Virus record (IMG/VR): IMGVR_UViG_3300009093_000023
Coordinates: 1-38,588 of that record
Length of the DNA stretch: 38,588 nucleotides
Source of the DNA: a virus
Strand: one strand, 5' to 3'
Made by a program: the position numbers and the translations under genes
Part shown: piece by piece, positions 1 through 6,129 of the stretch
Layout of the letters: every line of letters begins with the position of its first letter
Numbering within the stretch: the first letter of the stretch is position 1
The notes under the pieces: model-generated
Seen by the model: the letters and a program-made list of their open reading frames with translations, nothing else
Databases searched by the model: none
Told to the model about the DNA's origin: nothing

Positions 1-123
1 GAGCGACGGTGCATCACCACCGCCGAACCTCCCGATAATCTTAGACCACATAATCGCTCCTGTCTAGGGTGTTTACCCGGCCAATTTAAATAGTCTGCAA
101 TCTCTCAGAAACTGGCCCAGCTA
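1..123. repeat. Left copy of 123-bp terminal direct repeat
   Basis: These 123 bases are identical to 38466-38588. A gene on the minus strand (38082-38516) and its upstream region run through the repeat. The simplest reading is that the linear record is a circular or circularly permuted genome with assembly overlap. That fits headful packaging expected from the Sf6/P22-type terminase. A true short terminal repeat is possible but less likely. Confidence 0.95.
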
Positions 124-137
124 GTTAGCACCGCTCT
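117..137 (-). promoter_or_regulatory. Dispersed start-associated dyad motif, copy 1
   Basis: Read on the minus strand this is AGAGCGGTG followed by the dyad GCTAACTAGC and TGG. It lies about 65 bases upstream of the start of the gene at 38082-38516 (same as position 51 here). It matches the copy at 33905 at 16 of 21 positions, including eleven consecutive bases. Function is unknown; see the finding on this motif family. Confidence 0.6.
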
Positions 138-219
138 TACTTCCCATAATCCAAATCTCCCTCACCCGCATACCTCTTTTCATTCCCCTCTTGGGTACTA
201 CGCGCCATTTATGAATCTC

Positions 220-366
220 CTACTTCCGCTTGGGTTTACGCTTTGGCTCAGTCCAGCCACTCCAAAACTTAACCGCACCACACTTACAAACTGTAATAAG
301 CTCGTTCAGAGTTCCCGGCATCCATTCTCTGGTAACCTTCTCTGGCGGGTGCTTACATCTAGTCAC
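220..366 (-). CDS. Small zinc-binding-type protein, 48 aa
   Basis: The GTG start at 366 is preceded by an AGAGGT ribosome-binding sequence. The protein has an N-terminal CKHP segment and a central VCKCGA pair, which together offer three cysteines and a histidine for one metal ion, then a basic tail rich in Lys and Arg (PKRKPKRK). Such one-zinc miniproteins are common in phage early operons and are often nucleic-acid binding, but no specific role can be given. It belongs to the leftward early operon between the 74-residue gene and the gene crossing the map junction. Confidence 0.6.
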   Translation of the reverse strand: MTRCKHPPEKVTREWMPGTLNELITVCKCGAVKFWSGWTEPKRKPKRK

Positions 367-382
367 TTGAATACCTCTTAGG

Positions 383-607
383 CTATTTGCTCACAATTAT
401 TTTTATATTGTGAATCTGAAATAGCTTGCGGGTTTCCTTCCAAGGCTTACCATGATTAAGCCAACAAGCATGTTCTTTTGCTTGCTTAATCGTAAAGGAA
501 ACGCTAAAGGGATTATCGAAATTGAATAGGCCATACATATAAAACGGCTTCTTAACCATCTTTGCATGGGCTTTCTTTTGCTCTTCGGTCAATTTCATAT
601 TAGCCAT
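383..607 (-). CDS. Hypothetical protein, 74 aa
   Basis: The chosen ATG at 607 overlaps the stop codon of the gene upstream (ATGGCTAA), which suggests coupled translation. The frame stays open further upstream, but that would overlap the neighbour needlessly. The protein begins MANMKLTEEQ, is basic, and has an aromatic stretch (PFYMYGLFNF) followed by a helix ending in CWLNHGKPWKE. I do not recognise the family. Confidence 0.6.
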   Translation of the reverse strand: MANMKLTEEQKKAHAKMVKKPFYMYGLFNFDNPFSVSFTIKQAKEHACWLNHGKPWKETRKLFQIHNIKIIVSK

Positions 608-800
608 TGGATTGTTCCTCGGTGAATTTCGCGCTCTTAACCGCTGCCATGAAAACAGAATAAGCCGCATCGGTCATCTGACCTATCAGTTCGTCATGGA
701 AATAAACATCGGGAAGTTCGGATTTATCCGAATATTCATCATGCCATTTTGCTAGAGCCAAATAGATTGTTGCGCTTAATGCCTTTTCGTTCATTTCCAT
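600..800 (-). CDS. Hypothetical protein, 66 aa
   Basis: The ATG at 800 overlaps the upstream stop as TAATG and has GGAG nine bases before it. A TTG further upstream is less likely. The protein is acidic and mostly helical, with a stretch HDEYSDKSELPDVYFHDELI in the middle. Family not recognised. It sits in a tightly coupled run of small leftward early genes. Confidence 0.6.
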   Translation of the reverse strand: MEMNEKALSATIYLALAKWHDEYSDKSELPDVYFHDELIGQMTDAAYSVFMAAVKSAKFTEEQSNG

Positions 801-1048
801 TACTGCGTTCTCCAAACTCGGATGCCTTCCGGCAGATTGCGATATTCAAACTTCTTGGGCGCATATTTCTTTTGCGCTCGGTGAATGCGGCTGGAAATAG
901 CCTTCTTATGGATTCCCTTAGCCTTAAAAGAATCCCCCACCTCCATTTCCGCCCAAGGATATTCCTCAGGGAGATTATCGAGGCGTCCTGGAATCGGAAT
1001 GCCTTTCTCTATATCTACTTTTGCGGGGCCGCGCCCAATTTTGCTCAT
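800..1048 (-). CDS. Small basic YPWA-motif protein, 82 aa
   Basis: The ATG at 1048 has AGGAG eight bases upstream, so it is preferred over an in-frame GTG at 1057. The protein contains EEYPWAEMEVGDSF, then a helix with AISSRIHRAQKKYAPKKFEYR and ends NLPEGIRVWRTQ (pieces shown with overlap removed). The layout (YPWA, then a basic helix, then a GxRVxR C-terminus) is shared with the 64-residue product of 32998-33192, so the genome carries two paralogues. The basic helix suggests nucleic-acid binding; this is inference. Confidence 0.65.
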   Translation of the reverse strand: MSKIGRGPAKVDIEKGIPIPGRLDNLPEEYPWAEMEVGDSFKAKGIHKKAISSRIHRAQKKYAPKKFEYRNLPEGIRVWRTQ

Positions 1049-1073
1049 GCAATACACTCCTGAATTTACTACA

Positions 1074-1094
1074 TGGAAACTTTAGTAATACTCT
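1074..1094 (-). promoter_or_regulatory. Dispersed start-associated dyad motif, copy 2
   Basis: On the minus strand the site reads AGAGTATTACTAAAGTTTCC. It shares AAGAGTATTACTAA with the copy at 33905 and contains the short dyad ACTaaAGT. It lies about 25 bases upstream of the ATG at 1048. Confidence 0.5.
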
Positions 1095-1116
1095 TTAACT
1101 CTTGTTAGCCTATCTC

Positions 1117-1347
1117 TCAAGTTGTTCTATCAAATTGTCCCAAAGAATTCGTCAGTATTGAGCTTTGTTGGGTTCGCTCTATCTTCTCTCTCACTAACAA
1201 GTTCTCTATCTCAAAACACAGCATCACTCTTTCACTATCTCTTGCTGCCTGGATTATCTCTGCAAAACTCATCCCTGCTCTTATTTGAGTCATGGGCCTG
1301 GAACGGAGTTCTTCTACTAACCTTTCGAGTTCTGTTTGGAGGTTCAT
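1117..1347 (-). CDS. Hypothetical helical protein, 76 aa
   Basis: The ATG at 1347 overlaps the stop of the upstream membrane-protein gene as ATGA, which decides the start; an in-frame ATG at 1374 would need a longer overlap. The product begins MNLQTELERLVEELRSRPMT and is predicted helical and charged, with a segment ARDSERVMLCFEIENLLVRE. I do not recognise it. It is third in the leftward early operon after the HTH and membrane proteins. Confidence 0.6.
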   Translation of the reverse strand: MNLQTELERLVEELRSRPMTQIRAGMSFAEIIQAARDSERVMLCFEIENLLVREKIERTQQSSILTNSLGQFDRTT

Positions 1348-1502
1348 TGTATGAACCACACGCCAATAAGGCATGCGACTCCTACCATGAATGGACCAAT
1401 AGCCCGAGCATCTTTACCTTCCTGTATGAACATGCCATTAACCGAGAAGCAAATTGCCGCAATGATTAATACTGCTATTCTCGCAACTATTAAAGCATTC
1501 AT
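1344..1502 (-). CDS. Small two-segment membrane protein, 52 aa
   Basis: The ATG overlaps the stop of the HTH gene (AAATGA) and the gene's own stop overlaps the next start (CAATGA), so three genes are translationally coupled. The product has two hydrophobic segments, roughly residues 4-20 (LIVARIAVLIIAAICF) and 37-51 (GPFMVGVACLIGVWF), joined by a short charged loop with QEGKDARA. It probably sits in the inner membrane. Tiny early membrane proteins in phages often act in superinfection exclusion or host takeover, but nothing here proves that. Confidence 0.7.
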   Translation of the reverse strand: MNALIVARIAVLIIAAICFSVNGMFIQEGKDARAIGPFMVGVACLIGVWFIQ

Positions 1503-1660
1503 TTAGAGGTCTCCGGGTTAAGGATTTGTCTCACGCGTTCGCGGCTCAGGTTGTGCATATCCCCAATAGCTTGGAGGGTATAGCCGTTATCTTTTAGAGC
1601 CCTAAACTTCGCCCGGCGTTTCGCGGCCCGGGCTTTAAGCCGCTTTTGGTAATGGTTCAT
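1499..1660 (-). CDS. Sigma-70 region-4-like helix-turn-helix protein, 53 aa
   Basis: The start at 1660 opens a 53-residue basic protein whose C-terminal half reads GYTLQAIGDMHNLSRERVRQ followed by IL. This matches the -35-recognition helix-turn-helix of sigma-70 region 4, including the SRERVRQI recognition helix. The N-terminus (residues 1-20) is rich in Lys and Arg. No Shine-Dalgarno sequence precedes the ATG, and a minus-strand promoter places the predicted transcription start on the ATG itself, so the message is probably leaderless. It is the first gene of the leftward early operon and faces the rightward operon, the position expected of a switch regulator. Whether it represses, activates or redirects RNA polymerase cannot be told from the sequence. 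Confidence 0.8.
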   Translation of the reverse strand: MNHYQKRLKARAAKRRAKFRALKDNGYTLQAIGDMHNLSRERVRQILNPETSK

Positions 1661-1666
1661 AAGGGT

Positions 1667-1694
1667 AGTGTATAGGAGAAATAAATTCTGTCAA
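1667..1694 (-). promoter_or_regulatory. Leftward early promoter
   Basis: On the minus strand TTGACA (1694-1689) and TACACT (1672-1667) are separated by 16 bases. Transcription would start about seven bases further, at 1660, which is the A of the ATG of the HTH gene. Confidence 0.65.
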
Positions 1695-1704
1695 GCTATT
1701 GACA
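1689..1704. promoter_or_regulatory. Dyad operator candidate joining the two -35 boxes
   Basis: The sequence TGTCAAGCTATTGACA is an inverted repeat with 6-bp arms and a 4-bp centre. One arm is the -35 box of the leftward promoter and the other is the -35 box of the rightward promoter. A dimer bound here would control both operons. Confidence 0.6.
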
Positions 1705-1727
1705 CTGGAATATTGCGGGTCTATAGT
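1699..1727 (+). promoter_or_regulatory. Rightward early promoter
   Basis: TTGACA (1699-1704) and TATAGT (1722-1727) are separated by 17 bases, a near-consensus sigma-70 promoter. Predicted start is near 1734. It drives the 1919-8529 operon. Confidence 0.8.
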
Positions 1728-1733
1728 CTCAAT

Positions 1734-1918
1734 CGCATAGGGCTAGGGCGGTTCTTTCCGCAAAGACCTAGTGACCAGGGCACCGGCCCGCAGCAAATTC
1801 GTGATGATGCGCCCGCGAGGGGACCAGCACATAACGCCCGGTAGCCGATACGCGCATGGGGACAGCTCGGAGAGACGGCAAGATTTCAGATTCCCCCGAT
1901 TCACTAAGGGAGCAGACA
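1734..1918 (+). other. Long structured 5' leader of the rightward early operon
   Basis: About 185 bases separate the predicted start of transcription from the first gene. A hairpin forms at 1743-1771 (CTAGG-GCGG, six-base loop, CCGC, five-base bulge, CCTAG). The rest is GC-rich with several short self-complementary stretches. No good open reading frame with a ribosome-binding site lies in it; an in-frame ATG at 1856 has no Shine-Dalgarno sequence. A regulatory leader or a small RNA is possible. Confidence 0.4.
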
Positions 1919-2563
1919 ATGGGTAAGCTGATAGCGTTTCATGGCAAGACCAGCATCCGGGCTGAATATATCGCCCGTGTGAAAGCTCATGCCGCAGCGG
2001 ACGAAATCATCCAAGGTAAGTATTGGGAGAACGGGAAGGGTTGCGCGGTGGGCTGCACCATCCACGGTTCCAACCATGCCGATTATGAGAAGGTGTTGGG
2101 TATCCCGCAGGTGTTGGCTCATCTTGAAGACAGAATCTTCGAGGGCTTGCAGAATGGGGAATCCAAGAAGTTCCCGTTGCAGTTCCTTTCAGCTATCAAG
2201 CCGGGCGCTGACCTTTCGATGGTGGGGCCTAAGCTCCTGTTGGCGATACAGAAACGTAATCTTAAGCGCCTTGACGCAAAGGCTTGGTCCGACCAGGTTA
2301 ACGCCATTAAGCTGGTGATTTCGCTCTATTCTGATTTTATCGTGACCGGCAAGATGGATAAATCCGCCGCCAGGTTCGCCAGGTCCGCCGCCAGGTCCGC
2401 CGCCTGGTCCGCCGAGTCCGCCGCCAGGTCCGCCGCCAGGTCCGCCGCCTGGTCCGCCGCCAGGTCCGCCGAGTCCGCCAGGTCCGCCGAGTATTCCTGG
2501 ATGGCCCGAGAGCTTCTTAAGCTACTCAAGAAGGCTCCGGTTGTTTCTAAGCGTGCAGCGTAG
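1919..2563 (+). CDS. Phage protein with Ala-Ser-Arg tetrapeptide repeats, 214 aa
   Basis: The ATG at 1919 follows AGGGAG at the right distance and is preferred over an in-frame ATG at 1856. Residues 1-150 form a conserved-looking globular part with IAFHGKTS, GKGCAVGCTIHGSNHADYEK and LGIPQVLAHLEDRIFEG. This matches a family of uncharacterised phage proteins I recognise by pattern only. Residues about 149-191 are a run of RSAA, WSAA and SAES units encoded by near-perfect 12-bp DNA repeats. It is the first gene after the rightward early promoter, so it is expected to be made early and in quantity. Function unknown. Confidence 0.75.
   Translation: MGKLIAFHGKTSIRAEYIARVKAHAAADEIIQGKYWENGKGCAVGCTIHGSNHADYEKVLGIPQVLAHLEDRIFEGLQNGESKKFPLQFLSAIKPGADLSMVGPKLLLAIQKRNLKRLDAKAWSDQVNAIKLVISLYSDFIVTGKMDKSAARFARSAARSAAWSAESAARSAARSAAWSAARSAESARSAEYSWMARELLKLLKKAPVVSKRAA
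2363..2490 (+). repeat. 12-bp tandem repeats encoding RSAA units
   Basis: The unit tccgccgccagg and close variants (gcctgg, gagtcc endings) recur about ten times in frame inside the 1919-2563 gene. Such arrays change copy number easily by slippage or recombination. Confidence 0.9.
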
Positions 2564-2589
2564 CCCCTTCAAAGGCCAGGAGAGAGCGA

Positions 2590-2868
2590 ATGAGCGTCGG
2601 TCCAGATTTGGTGAAAATAGAAATTATCAAGCCTAGTCTGGAGCTTGAATCGGCTCGCATATTCGTGGACAAAGAAGTAAATATAGAAATGACAGAAAAA
2701 TTACGCGTGGCTGGCGTTTATCCATTTTGGTATTCCTCGCACCCAGAGACAAAGGCAGGGATTTCTTATATCAGGTTCGTTGCTTATGGCGTGCCAGATG
2801 AAAAAGAGGCTATTTCACTTCAATGGGATAACAGAGCGGCACGTATCCGCATAGGATTTAAACCATGA
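2590..2868 (+). CDS. Hypothetical protein, 92 aa
   Basis: The ATG has AGGAGAGAG upstream. The protein contains IFVDKEVNIEM, VYPFWYSSHPETKAGISYIR and ends RIRIGFKP, suggesting a small mixed alpha/beta fold. Family not recognised. The next gene starts within its last codons (ATGA overlap), so the two are coupled. Confidence 0.65.
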   Translation: MSVGPDLVKIEIIKPSLELESARIFVDKEVNIEMTEKLRVAGVYPFWYSSHPETKAGISYIRFVAYGVPDEKEAISLQWDNRAARIRIGFKP

Positions 2869-3101
2869 GCGAATGGATTGCATGTGATGACCGTATGCCT
2901 GAACAGGGCGTAAGGGTCTTGGTATGGGCTCCTGAGCACCATGCGGATGAAAGCATCCTGACAGGAACATTTTGGAATGGACGCACAACGTTTAATTGGG
3001 ATGACAGAAGCTGGAGACTTAGTAATGGAGACCTAATCAATCTCTGTGAAAACTCCAATGCAGTAACTCACTGGATGCCGTTACCGGAAGCTCCCATATG
3101 A
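2865..3101 (+). CDS. DUF551-type protein, 78 aa
   Basis: The N-terminus EWIACDDRMPEQGVRVLVW and the C-terminal THWMPLPEAP are the two hallmarks of DUF551, a small domain of unknown function found almost only in phages and prophages. The intervening part has TFWNGRTTFNWDDRSWR. Two more DUF551-like proteins occur here, at 4583-4987 and 31589-31801. It overlaps both neighbours by four bases. Confidence 0.8.
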   Translation: MSEWIACDDRMPEQGVRVLVWAPEHHADESILTGTFWNGRTTFNWDDRSWRLSNGDLINLCENSNAVTHWMPLPEAPI

Positions 3102-3304
3102 GAACCCCCTCAACCGCAGCGCGTGAGGCCGCTAATGGCACAGACGATGCTTTGCTAAAAGCTGTGTGGGAACGGCTGTCCGCCAATGAGCGCATATGGT
3201 GGACGCTGGGAGGGCGCAGTGCATCCGAAGCTGTTACCCACGCTGGATTGATGCGCATGTCCCCCGAGGAACGCCGACTCTACGATATTCAGGAGGAGAA
3301 ATGA
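3098..3304 (+). CDS. Hypothetical helical protein, 68 aa
   Basis: The ATG overlaps the stop of the DUF551 gene. The protein is basic at the N-terminus and contains ERLSANERIWWTLGGRSASE and LMRMSPEERRLYDIQEEK. It looks helical; no family is recognised. Confidence 0.6.
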   Translation: MRTPSTAAREAANGTDDALLKAVWERLSANERIWWTLGGRSASEAVTHAGLMRMSPEERRLYDIQEEK

Positions 3305-3387
3305 GCGACCTGCAATTAATCGTGGTTTGCATCGTGCTGTTGCTATTCACTATCGCGCTGTTTATTTGGGCGTGGTGGAATCATTGA
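3301..3387 (+). CDS. Single-pass membrane peptide, 28 aa
   Basis: The ATG at 3301 overlaps the previous stop and is preceded by AGGAGG. After MSDLQ the peptide is one hydrophobic segment (IVVCIVLLLFTIALFIWAW) and ends WNH. A membrane peptide; role unknown. Confidence 0.6.
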   Translation: MSDLQLIVVCIVLLLFTIALFIWAWWNH

Positions 3388-3390
3388 GAT

Positions 3391-3413
3391 AAGAGTGATT
3401 CTTTATAAGTTGT
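3391..3413 (+). promoter_or_regulatory. Dispersed start-associated dyad motif, copy 3
   Basis: This 23-base segment (AAGAGTGATT, then CTTTATAAG and TTGT) is repeated exactly at 8087-8109. It contains the dyad CTTtatAAG and lies 17 bases before the ATG at 3431. Confidence 0.7.
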
Positions 3414-3430
3414 GACCAGTGAGGGAAACG

Positions 3431-3574
3431 ATGAGCGCCAATGAGACAAAGACTTTATTCAAGGCACTTCTGGCTCTGTGCTGGCTGCCCTTGGCTGGAA
3501 TCGTCTATGCGCTGGCTTTCGGGGCTGGATTGATGAAGGTCGCCATGCGTGACGGCTGGAACGAGTTTAAGTGA
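3431..3574 (+). CDS. Small membrane protein, 47 aa
   Basis: The ATG follows GAGGGAAACG. One long hydrophobic stretch, roughly residues 10-35 (LALCWLPLAGIVYALAFGAG), is flanked by a short polar N-terminus and a C-terminal RDGWNEFK. The gene follows the dispersed motif rather than overlapping its neighbour, so it may begin a separately controlled segment. Confidence 0.65.
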   Translation: MSANETKTLFKALLALCWLPLAGIVYALAFGAGLMKVAMRDGWNEFK

Positions 3575-3583
3575 GGGTGAAAC

Positions 3584-3919
3584 ATGACCGAGATTAAACC
3601 TGTGGCGCTCCAGATAGAGCGAATCATCGCCAAGCATCGCCGCCATGTGCAGATGAACCCGGGAGTTGGCAAGGAAAAACAGGATTATGCGATAGCCTGC
3701 CTTGACGATGTGGCAGATGACCTTGCGCGGTCTGTTGTCCACTCCGCCTCCGCCCCTGAGCTAGTGGCGGTGCTGACCAAACTCGCAGACTGGAACAAGC
3801 GTTACCCGAAGGGCCGCGAATGGCAATACGGCACGGCGGCCAGGATTGAGCGCGAACTAGACGCAATATGCGATGAGGTTGCGGCGCTTCTCGACCGTAT
3901 TGAGGGGGAACAAAAGTGA
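3584..3919 (+). CDS. Ea22-like hypothetical protein, 111 aa
   Basis: The ATG follows GAGGGTGAAAC. The middle reads ELVAVLTKLADWNKRYPKGR, and the C-terminal half has AARIERELDAICDEVAALLD. These resemble patterns in phage proteins annotated as Ead/Ea22-like, a loosely defined set of early accessory proteins. It is helical and has no enzyme motif. Overlaps the next gene by four bases. Confidence 0.6.
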   Translation: MTEIKPVALQIERIIAKHRRHVQMNPGVGKEKQDYAIACLDDVADDLARSVVHSASAPELVAVLTKLADWNKRYPKGREWQYGTAARIERELDAICDEVAALLDRIEGEQK

Positions 3920-4188
3920 GCGCCTTAGTCTGCCCGTATTGCGACAAGGAATGTGAAGCCGATTGCGAAAGCAACGAACCTGACCGCGTTTACGAGCATG
4001 AGTGTGAGAACTGCGAAAAGAATTTTGTCTACACGCTCGACTATACAGTGCATTATTCAGAGCAACAGGCTCCGTGTCTCAACGGCGCAGAACATGAATG
4101 GGTTCCTGTCAGAGGCTGGCCTGAGCGGGCTTTTGCAGGGAAACAGCGTTGCCAGCATTGCGATAAGCGCAGAGAGGTTAAGCCATGA
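3916..4188 (+). CDS. Zinc-ribbon-type protein, 90 aa
   Basis: The start is a GTG overlapping the previous stop. The protein has VCPYCDKEC near the N-terminus, HECENCEKNF around residues 29-38 and QRCQHCDKRR near the C-terminus, so it can bind one or two zinc ions. Between these lie an acidic segment and HEWVPVRGWPE. Probably a nucleic-acid or protein-binding accessory factor; no specific function can be assigned. Confidence 0.65.
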   Translation: MSALVCPYCDKECEADCESNEPDRVYEHECENCEKNFVYTLDYTVHYSEQQAPCLNGAEHEWVPVRGWPERAFAGKQRCQHCDKRREVKP

Positions 4189-4586
4189 CTGACCATGCCC
4201 TTAAAGCGGCGCGGGAGATAGTAGGCAGATTCAGGACTGGCCTAATGTTCCGCAAGTTCTATCAAGTTGGCATGAACGATGCGTTAGAGCGCAGCGTAGA
4301 TGGAATTGCCGAAATCGTCTCCCAAGCCATCCAGGAAGCCACCGGGCCTTATAGGGAATTGGCCGAAGACCATGCCGCGCAGGTTCGCAAGGTTGAAGAT
4401 GATAAACACGCCCTTGAACTCGCTCTCGCCACCGAGCGCACACGAAGGGAAGAGGCGATAGCCGCGCTTAGTGAACTGCACGCCCAAGTCTTGGGTGAGT
4501 GCCCTTCCCTTCTGAATGAAGATAGCGGCGGGGATGCAAGGCTTGCGCTACGGATTGAAAAGATACTCAGTGAGGACCCCAAGTGA
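4185..4586 (+). CDS. Coiled-coil hypothetical protein, 133 aa
   Basis: The N-terminal 45 residues are basic, then a long helix follows from about residue 60 to 105 (ELAEDHAAQVRKVEDDKHAL and more) with regular charge patterning typical of a coiled coil. It ends in an acidic tail. No family is recognised. It overlaps both neighbours by four bases. Confidence 0.6.
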   Translation: MTDHALKAAREIVGRFRTGLMFRKFYQVGMNDALERSVDGIAEIVSQAIQEATGPYRELAEDHAAQVRKVEDDKHALELALATERTRREEAIAALSELHAQVLGECPSLLNEDSGGDARLALRIEKILSEDPK

Positions 4587-4987
4587 ACATACAGGAAGCT
4601 GCGGAACAGGTGCGCGAGATTCTGGATGCTATCGCGCTTAACTCGAAGCGCTGTCAGGCTGGCGACCCATCATGCCTGCGAGAGGCAGCCTGGAATGACC
4701 TGGCTCGGTCTGCCATTCACGCTGAAGAAGCCCTCCGCGTATTGCTGGCGGCGGTGGAGGGGCAATCTCTGGCATGGATAAAAATTAGTGAGCGCGCGCC
4801 TGAAAATAAGCAAGATGTAATTTTCTTTACCGAATGGGGTGCGCGCGGCAAACAGTATTACAAGGGATTGGCTTTGCAGGGTCGTTTTGTTGACGGAGTT
4901 GCGTATCCCATCATGCCGGATGGTCTAGTGAATTGGGGATGGAGAACAAACCTGTGGATGCCAATACCGGAGAGGCCCAATGAGTAA
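4583..4987 (+). CDS. Helical N-domain fused to DUF551, 134 aa
   Basis: The GTG start overlaps the previous stop as GTGA. Residues 1-65 are a helical segment (EQVREILDAIALNSKRC, HAEEALRVLLAAVEG). Residues 68-134 carry the DUF551 pattern AWIKISERAPENKQDVIFF and LWMPIPERP. This is the second of three DUF551 copies in the genome. Confidence 0.7.
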   Translation: MNIQEAAEQVREILDAIALNSKRCQAGDPSCLREAAWNDLARSAIHAEEALRVLLAAVEGQSLAWIKISERAPENKQDVIFFTEWGARGKQYYKGLALQGRFVDGVAYPIMPDGLVNWGWRTNLWMPIPERPNE

Positions 4988-5264
4988 TCCTGACGCATGG
5001 ATGAACCCTGAAACCCATAAGGTTGTAGGTCCAAAATTCCGTGACGAACTTGGAGAGGAAGAAGCTAAGAAATTTAGCGTTCCTCTTTATGCACATGCGG
5101 CCCCGTCTGCTGCTGCTCCATACAGGGAGCGGGAAGTCATGAGCAACGAAATAGCAAAGTGCCCGAAATGCGGCACCCATCCATTTCAGCATTGGCTTTA
5201 TGGCTATACGCACAAGTGTCATGTCTGCGGCACTACTTGGAAAACTGAGGAGCCAGCCTTATGA
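4980..5264 (+). CDS. Two-part protein with C-terminal zinc ribbon, 94 aa
   Basis: The N-terminal half (NPDAWMNPETHKVVGPKF, then VPLYAHAA) matches a common small phage protein. The C-terminal half, from about residue 54, is a zinc ribbon with KCPKCGTHP and HKCHVCGTTW. An internal ATG at 5140 with GGGAG upstream lies exactly at the junction. The gene therefore looks like a fusion of two small genes, or else encodes a second internal product. Confidence 0.65.
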   Translation: MSNPDAWMNPETHKVVGPKFRDELGEEEAKKFSVPLYAHAAPSAAAPYREREVMSNEIAKCPKCGTHPFQHWLYGYTHKCHVCGTTWKTEEPAL

Positions 5265-5389
5265 ACATCGAGAAACAGCATCTATATCAGGATGCTTCTG
5301 GAATTATCCATGCCTGTGAAGGCAGCGAAGTCCATCCCGGCATCTATCTGGTTTGGACAAAATGCGAACGTGACGTGCCGCGCAGTTAG
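5261..5389 (+). CDS. Hypothetical protein, 42 aa, possibly truncated
   Basis: The ATG at 5261 overlaps the end of the preceding gene. The product reads MNIEKQHLYQDASGIIHACE and later VHPGIYLVWTKCERDVP, then stops at RS. The next gene begins 33 bases later with no overlap, unlike its neighbours. The other frame is open across the gap and encodes AAQLAAIIASHAP, so a frameshift joining the two is possible. Confidence 0.55.
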   Translation: MNIEKQHLYQDASGIIHACEGSEVHPGIYLVWTKCERDVPRS

Positions 5390-5421
5390 CTGCCATCATC
5401 GCGAGCCATGCCCCCAAGGCT

Positions 5422-5661
5422 GTGCAGGAAAATCTAATCATTGAAGAGCTTTCTCAACAAGTCTTGAGCTATGCAAAAGAGAAAAGAAATCTAATTAATA
5501 AATTACGTGGCCGTGCAGAAGATTGGCGATGGAAAGCGAATTGTTCTGATATCGCAGATGCCCCAGCTAATCTAACAACGTGTGCTTCGGAAATAGAGTT
5601 CATTGCGAATGAAATAGATTGTTTCGCCCCACCCGAAGGCATGGGGGATGAGCATGAGTAG
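5422..5661 (+). CDS. Hypothetical protein, 79 aa
   Basis: The start is a GTG with AAGG upstream. The protein is helical, with IEELSQQVLSYAKEKRNLIN followed by LRGRAEDWRWKANC and an acidic C-terminus ending GMGDEHE. Family not recognised. The frame is open back to 5374 without another usable start codon, which raises the possibility that it was once joined to the upstream gene. Confidence 0.6.
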   Translation: MQENLIIEELSQQVLSYAKEKRNLINKLRGRAEDWRWKANCSDIADAPANLTTCASEIEFIANEIDCFAPPEGMGDEHE

Positions 5662-5839
5662 AGGAAAACAGATTAGCGCTGAATTTTATCAGGAAACTAG
5701 GATTAAGCTGGCCCAGGAAAAGGCGCGCAGGCTAGCGGCAGAAAAGGTTATCCAGGTCTTCGCTAATCAGAATAGTTGCCATGCAGATGTGTATAAAGAA
5801 ATGCTCAATTACCGTAAGAAATATCCGGAGGGAACATGA
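5648..5839 (+). CDS. Hypothetical helical protein, 63 aa
   Basis: Two starts are possible, ATG at 5648 and 5654; both lie inside the previous gene's last codons. The protein is one basic helix (RIKLAQEKARRLAAEKVIQV) followed by ANQNSCHADVYKEMLNYRKK. Not recognised. Confidence 0.6.
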   Translation: MSMSRGKQISAEFYQETRIKLAQEKARRLAAEKVIQVFANQNSCHADVYKEMLNYRKKYPEGT

Positions 5840-6129
5840 AAAATAAACTCGCTACTCGGGAACTCCTTTTGTTCATGCCGGAAGATGCGTTAGCAATTCC
5901 GGGCTCAACTAATATCTGTTTCCGTAGGAATGCTAAACATTCAATAGAAGTGGATATTACAGGTAGGGTAGGTCATTCGGATTTGACGGGATATCCAATT
6001 ATCGAAGAAATGACTATCTATCTAGGGAGAGAGGATATTACTAACTCTGTACCAGAGAGAATCCTACAAGACCTTGAGGCTAATATCCTTGAGGAATATG
6101 GGATTAAAGATGTTCCGGTGAAGGTATGA
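5836..6129 (+). CDS. Hypothetical protein, 97 aa
   Basis: The ATG overlaps the previous stop and follows GGAGG. The sequence alternates short beta-like stretches (TNICFRRNAKHSIEVDITG, EEMTIYLGREDITN) with a C-terminal helix (RILQDLEANILEEYGIKD). No known motif. Overlaps the next short gene by four bases. Confidence 0.65.
   Translation: MKNKLATRELLLFMPEDALAIPGSTNICFRRNAKHSIEVDITGRVGHSDLTGYPIIEEMTIYLGREDITNSVPERILQDLEANILEEYGIKDVPVKV

Noticed and set aside
1122-1469. Plus-strand frame of 115 codons
   Set aside because: It is antisense to two small coupled genes with ATGA overlaps and has no ribosome-binding site.
1734-1860. tRNA-like folding of the early leader and of the lysis-region RNA
   Set aside because: Neither has a T-loop sequence, a 7-base anticodon loop or an acceptor stem.
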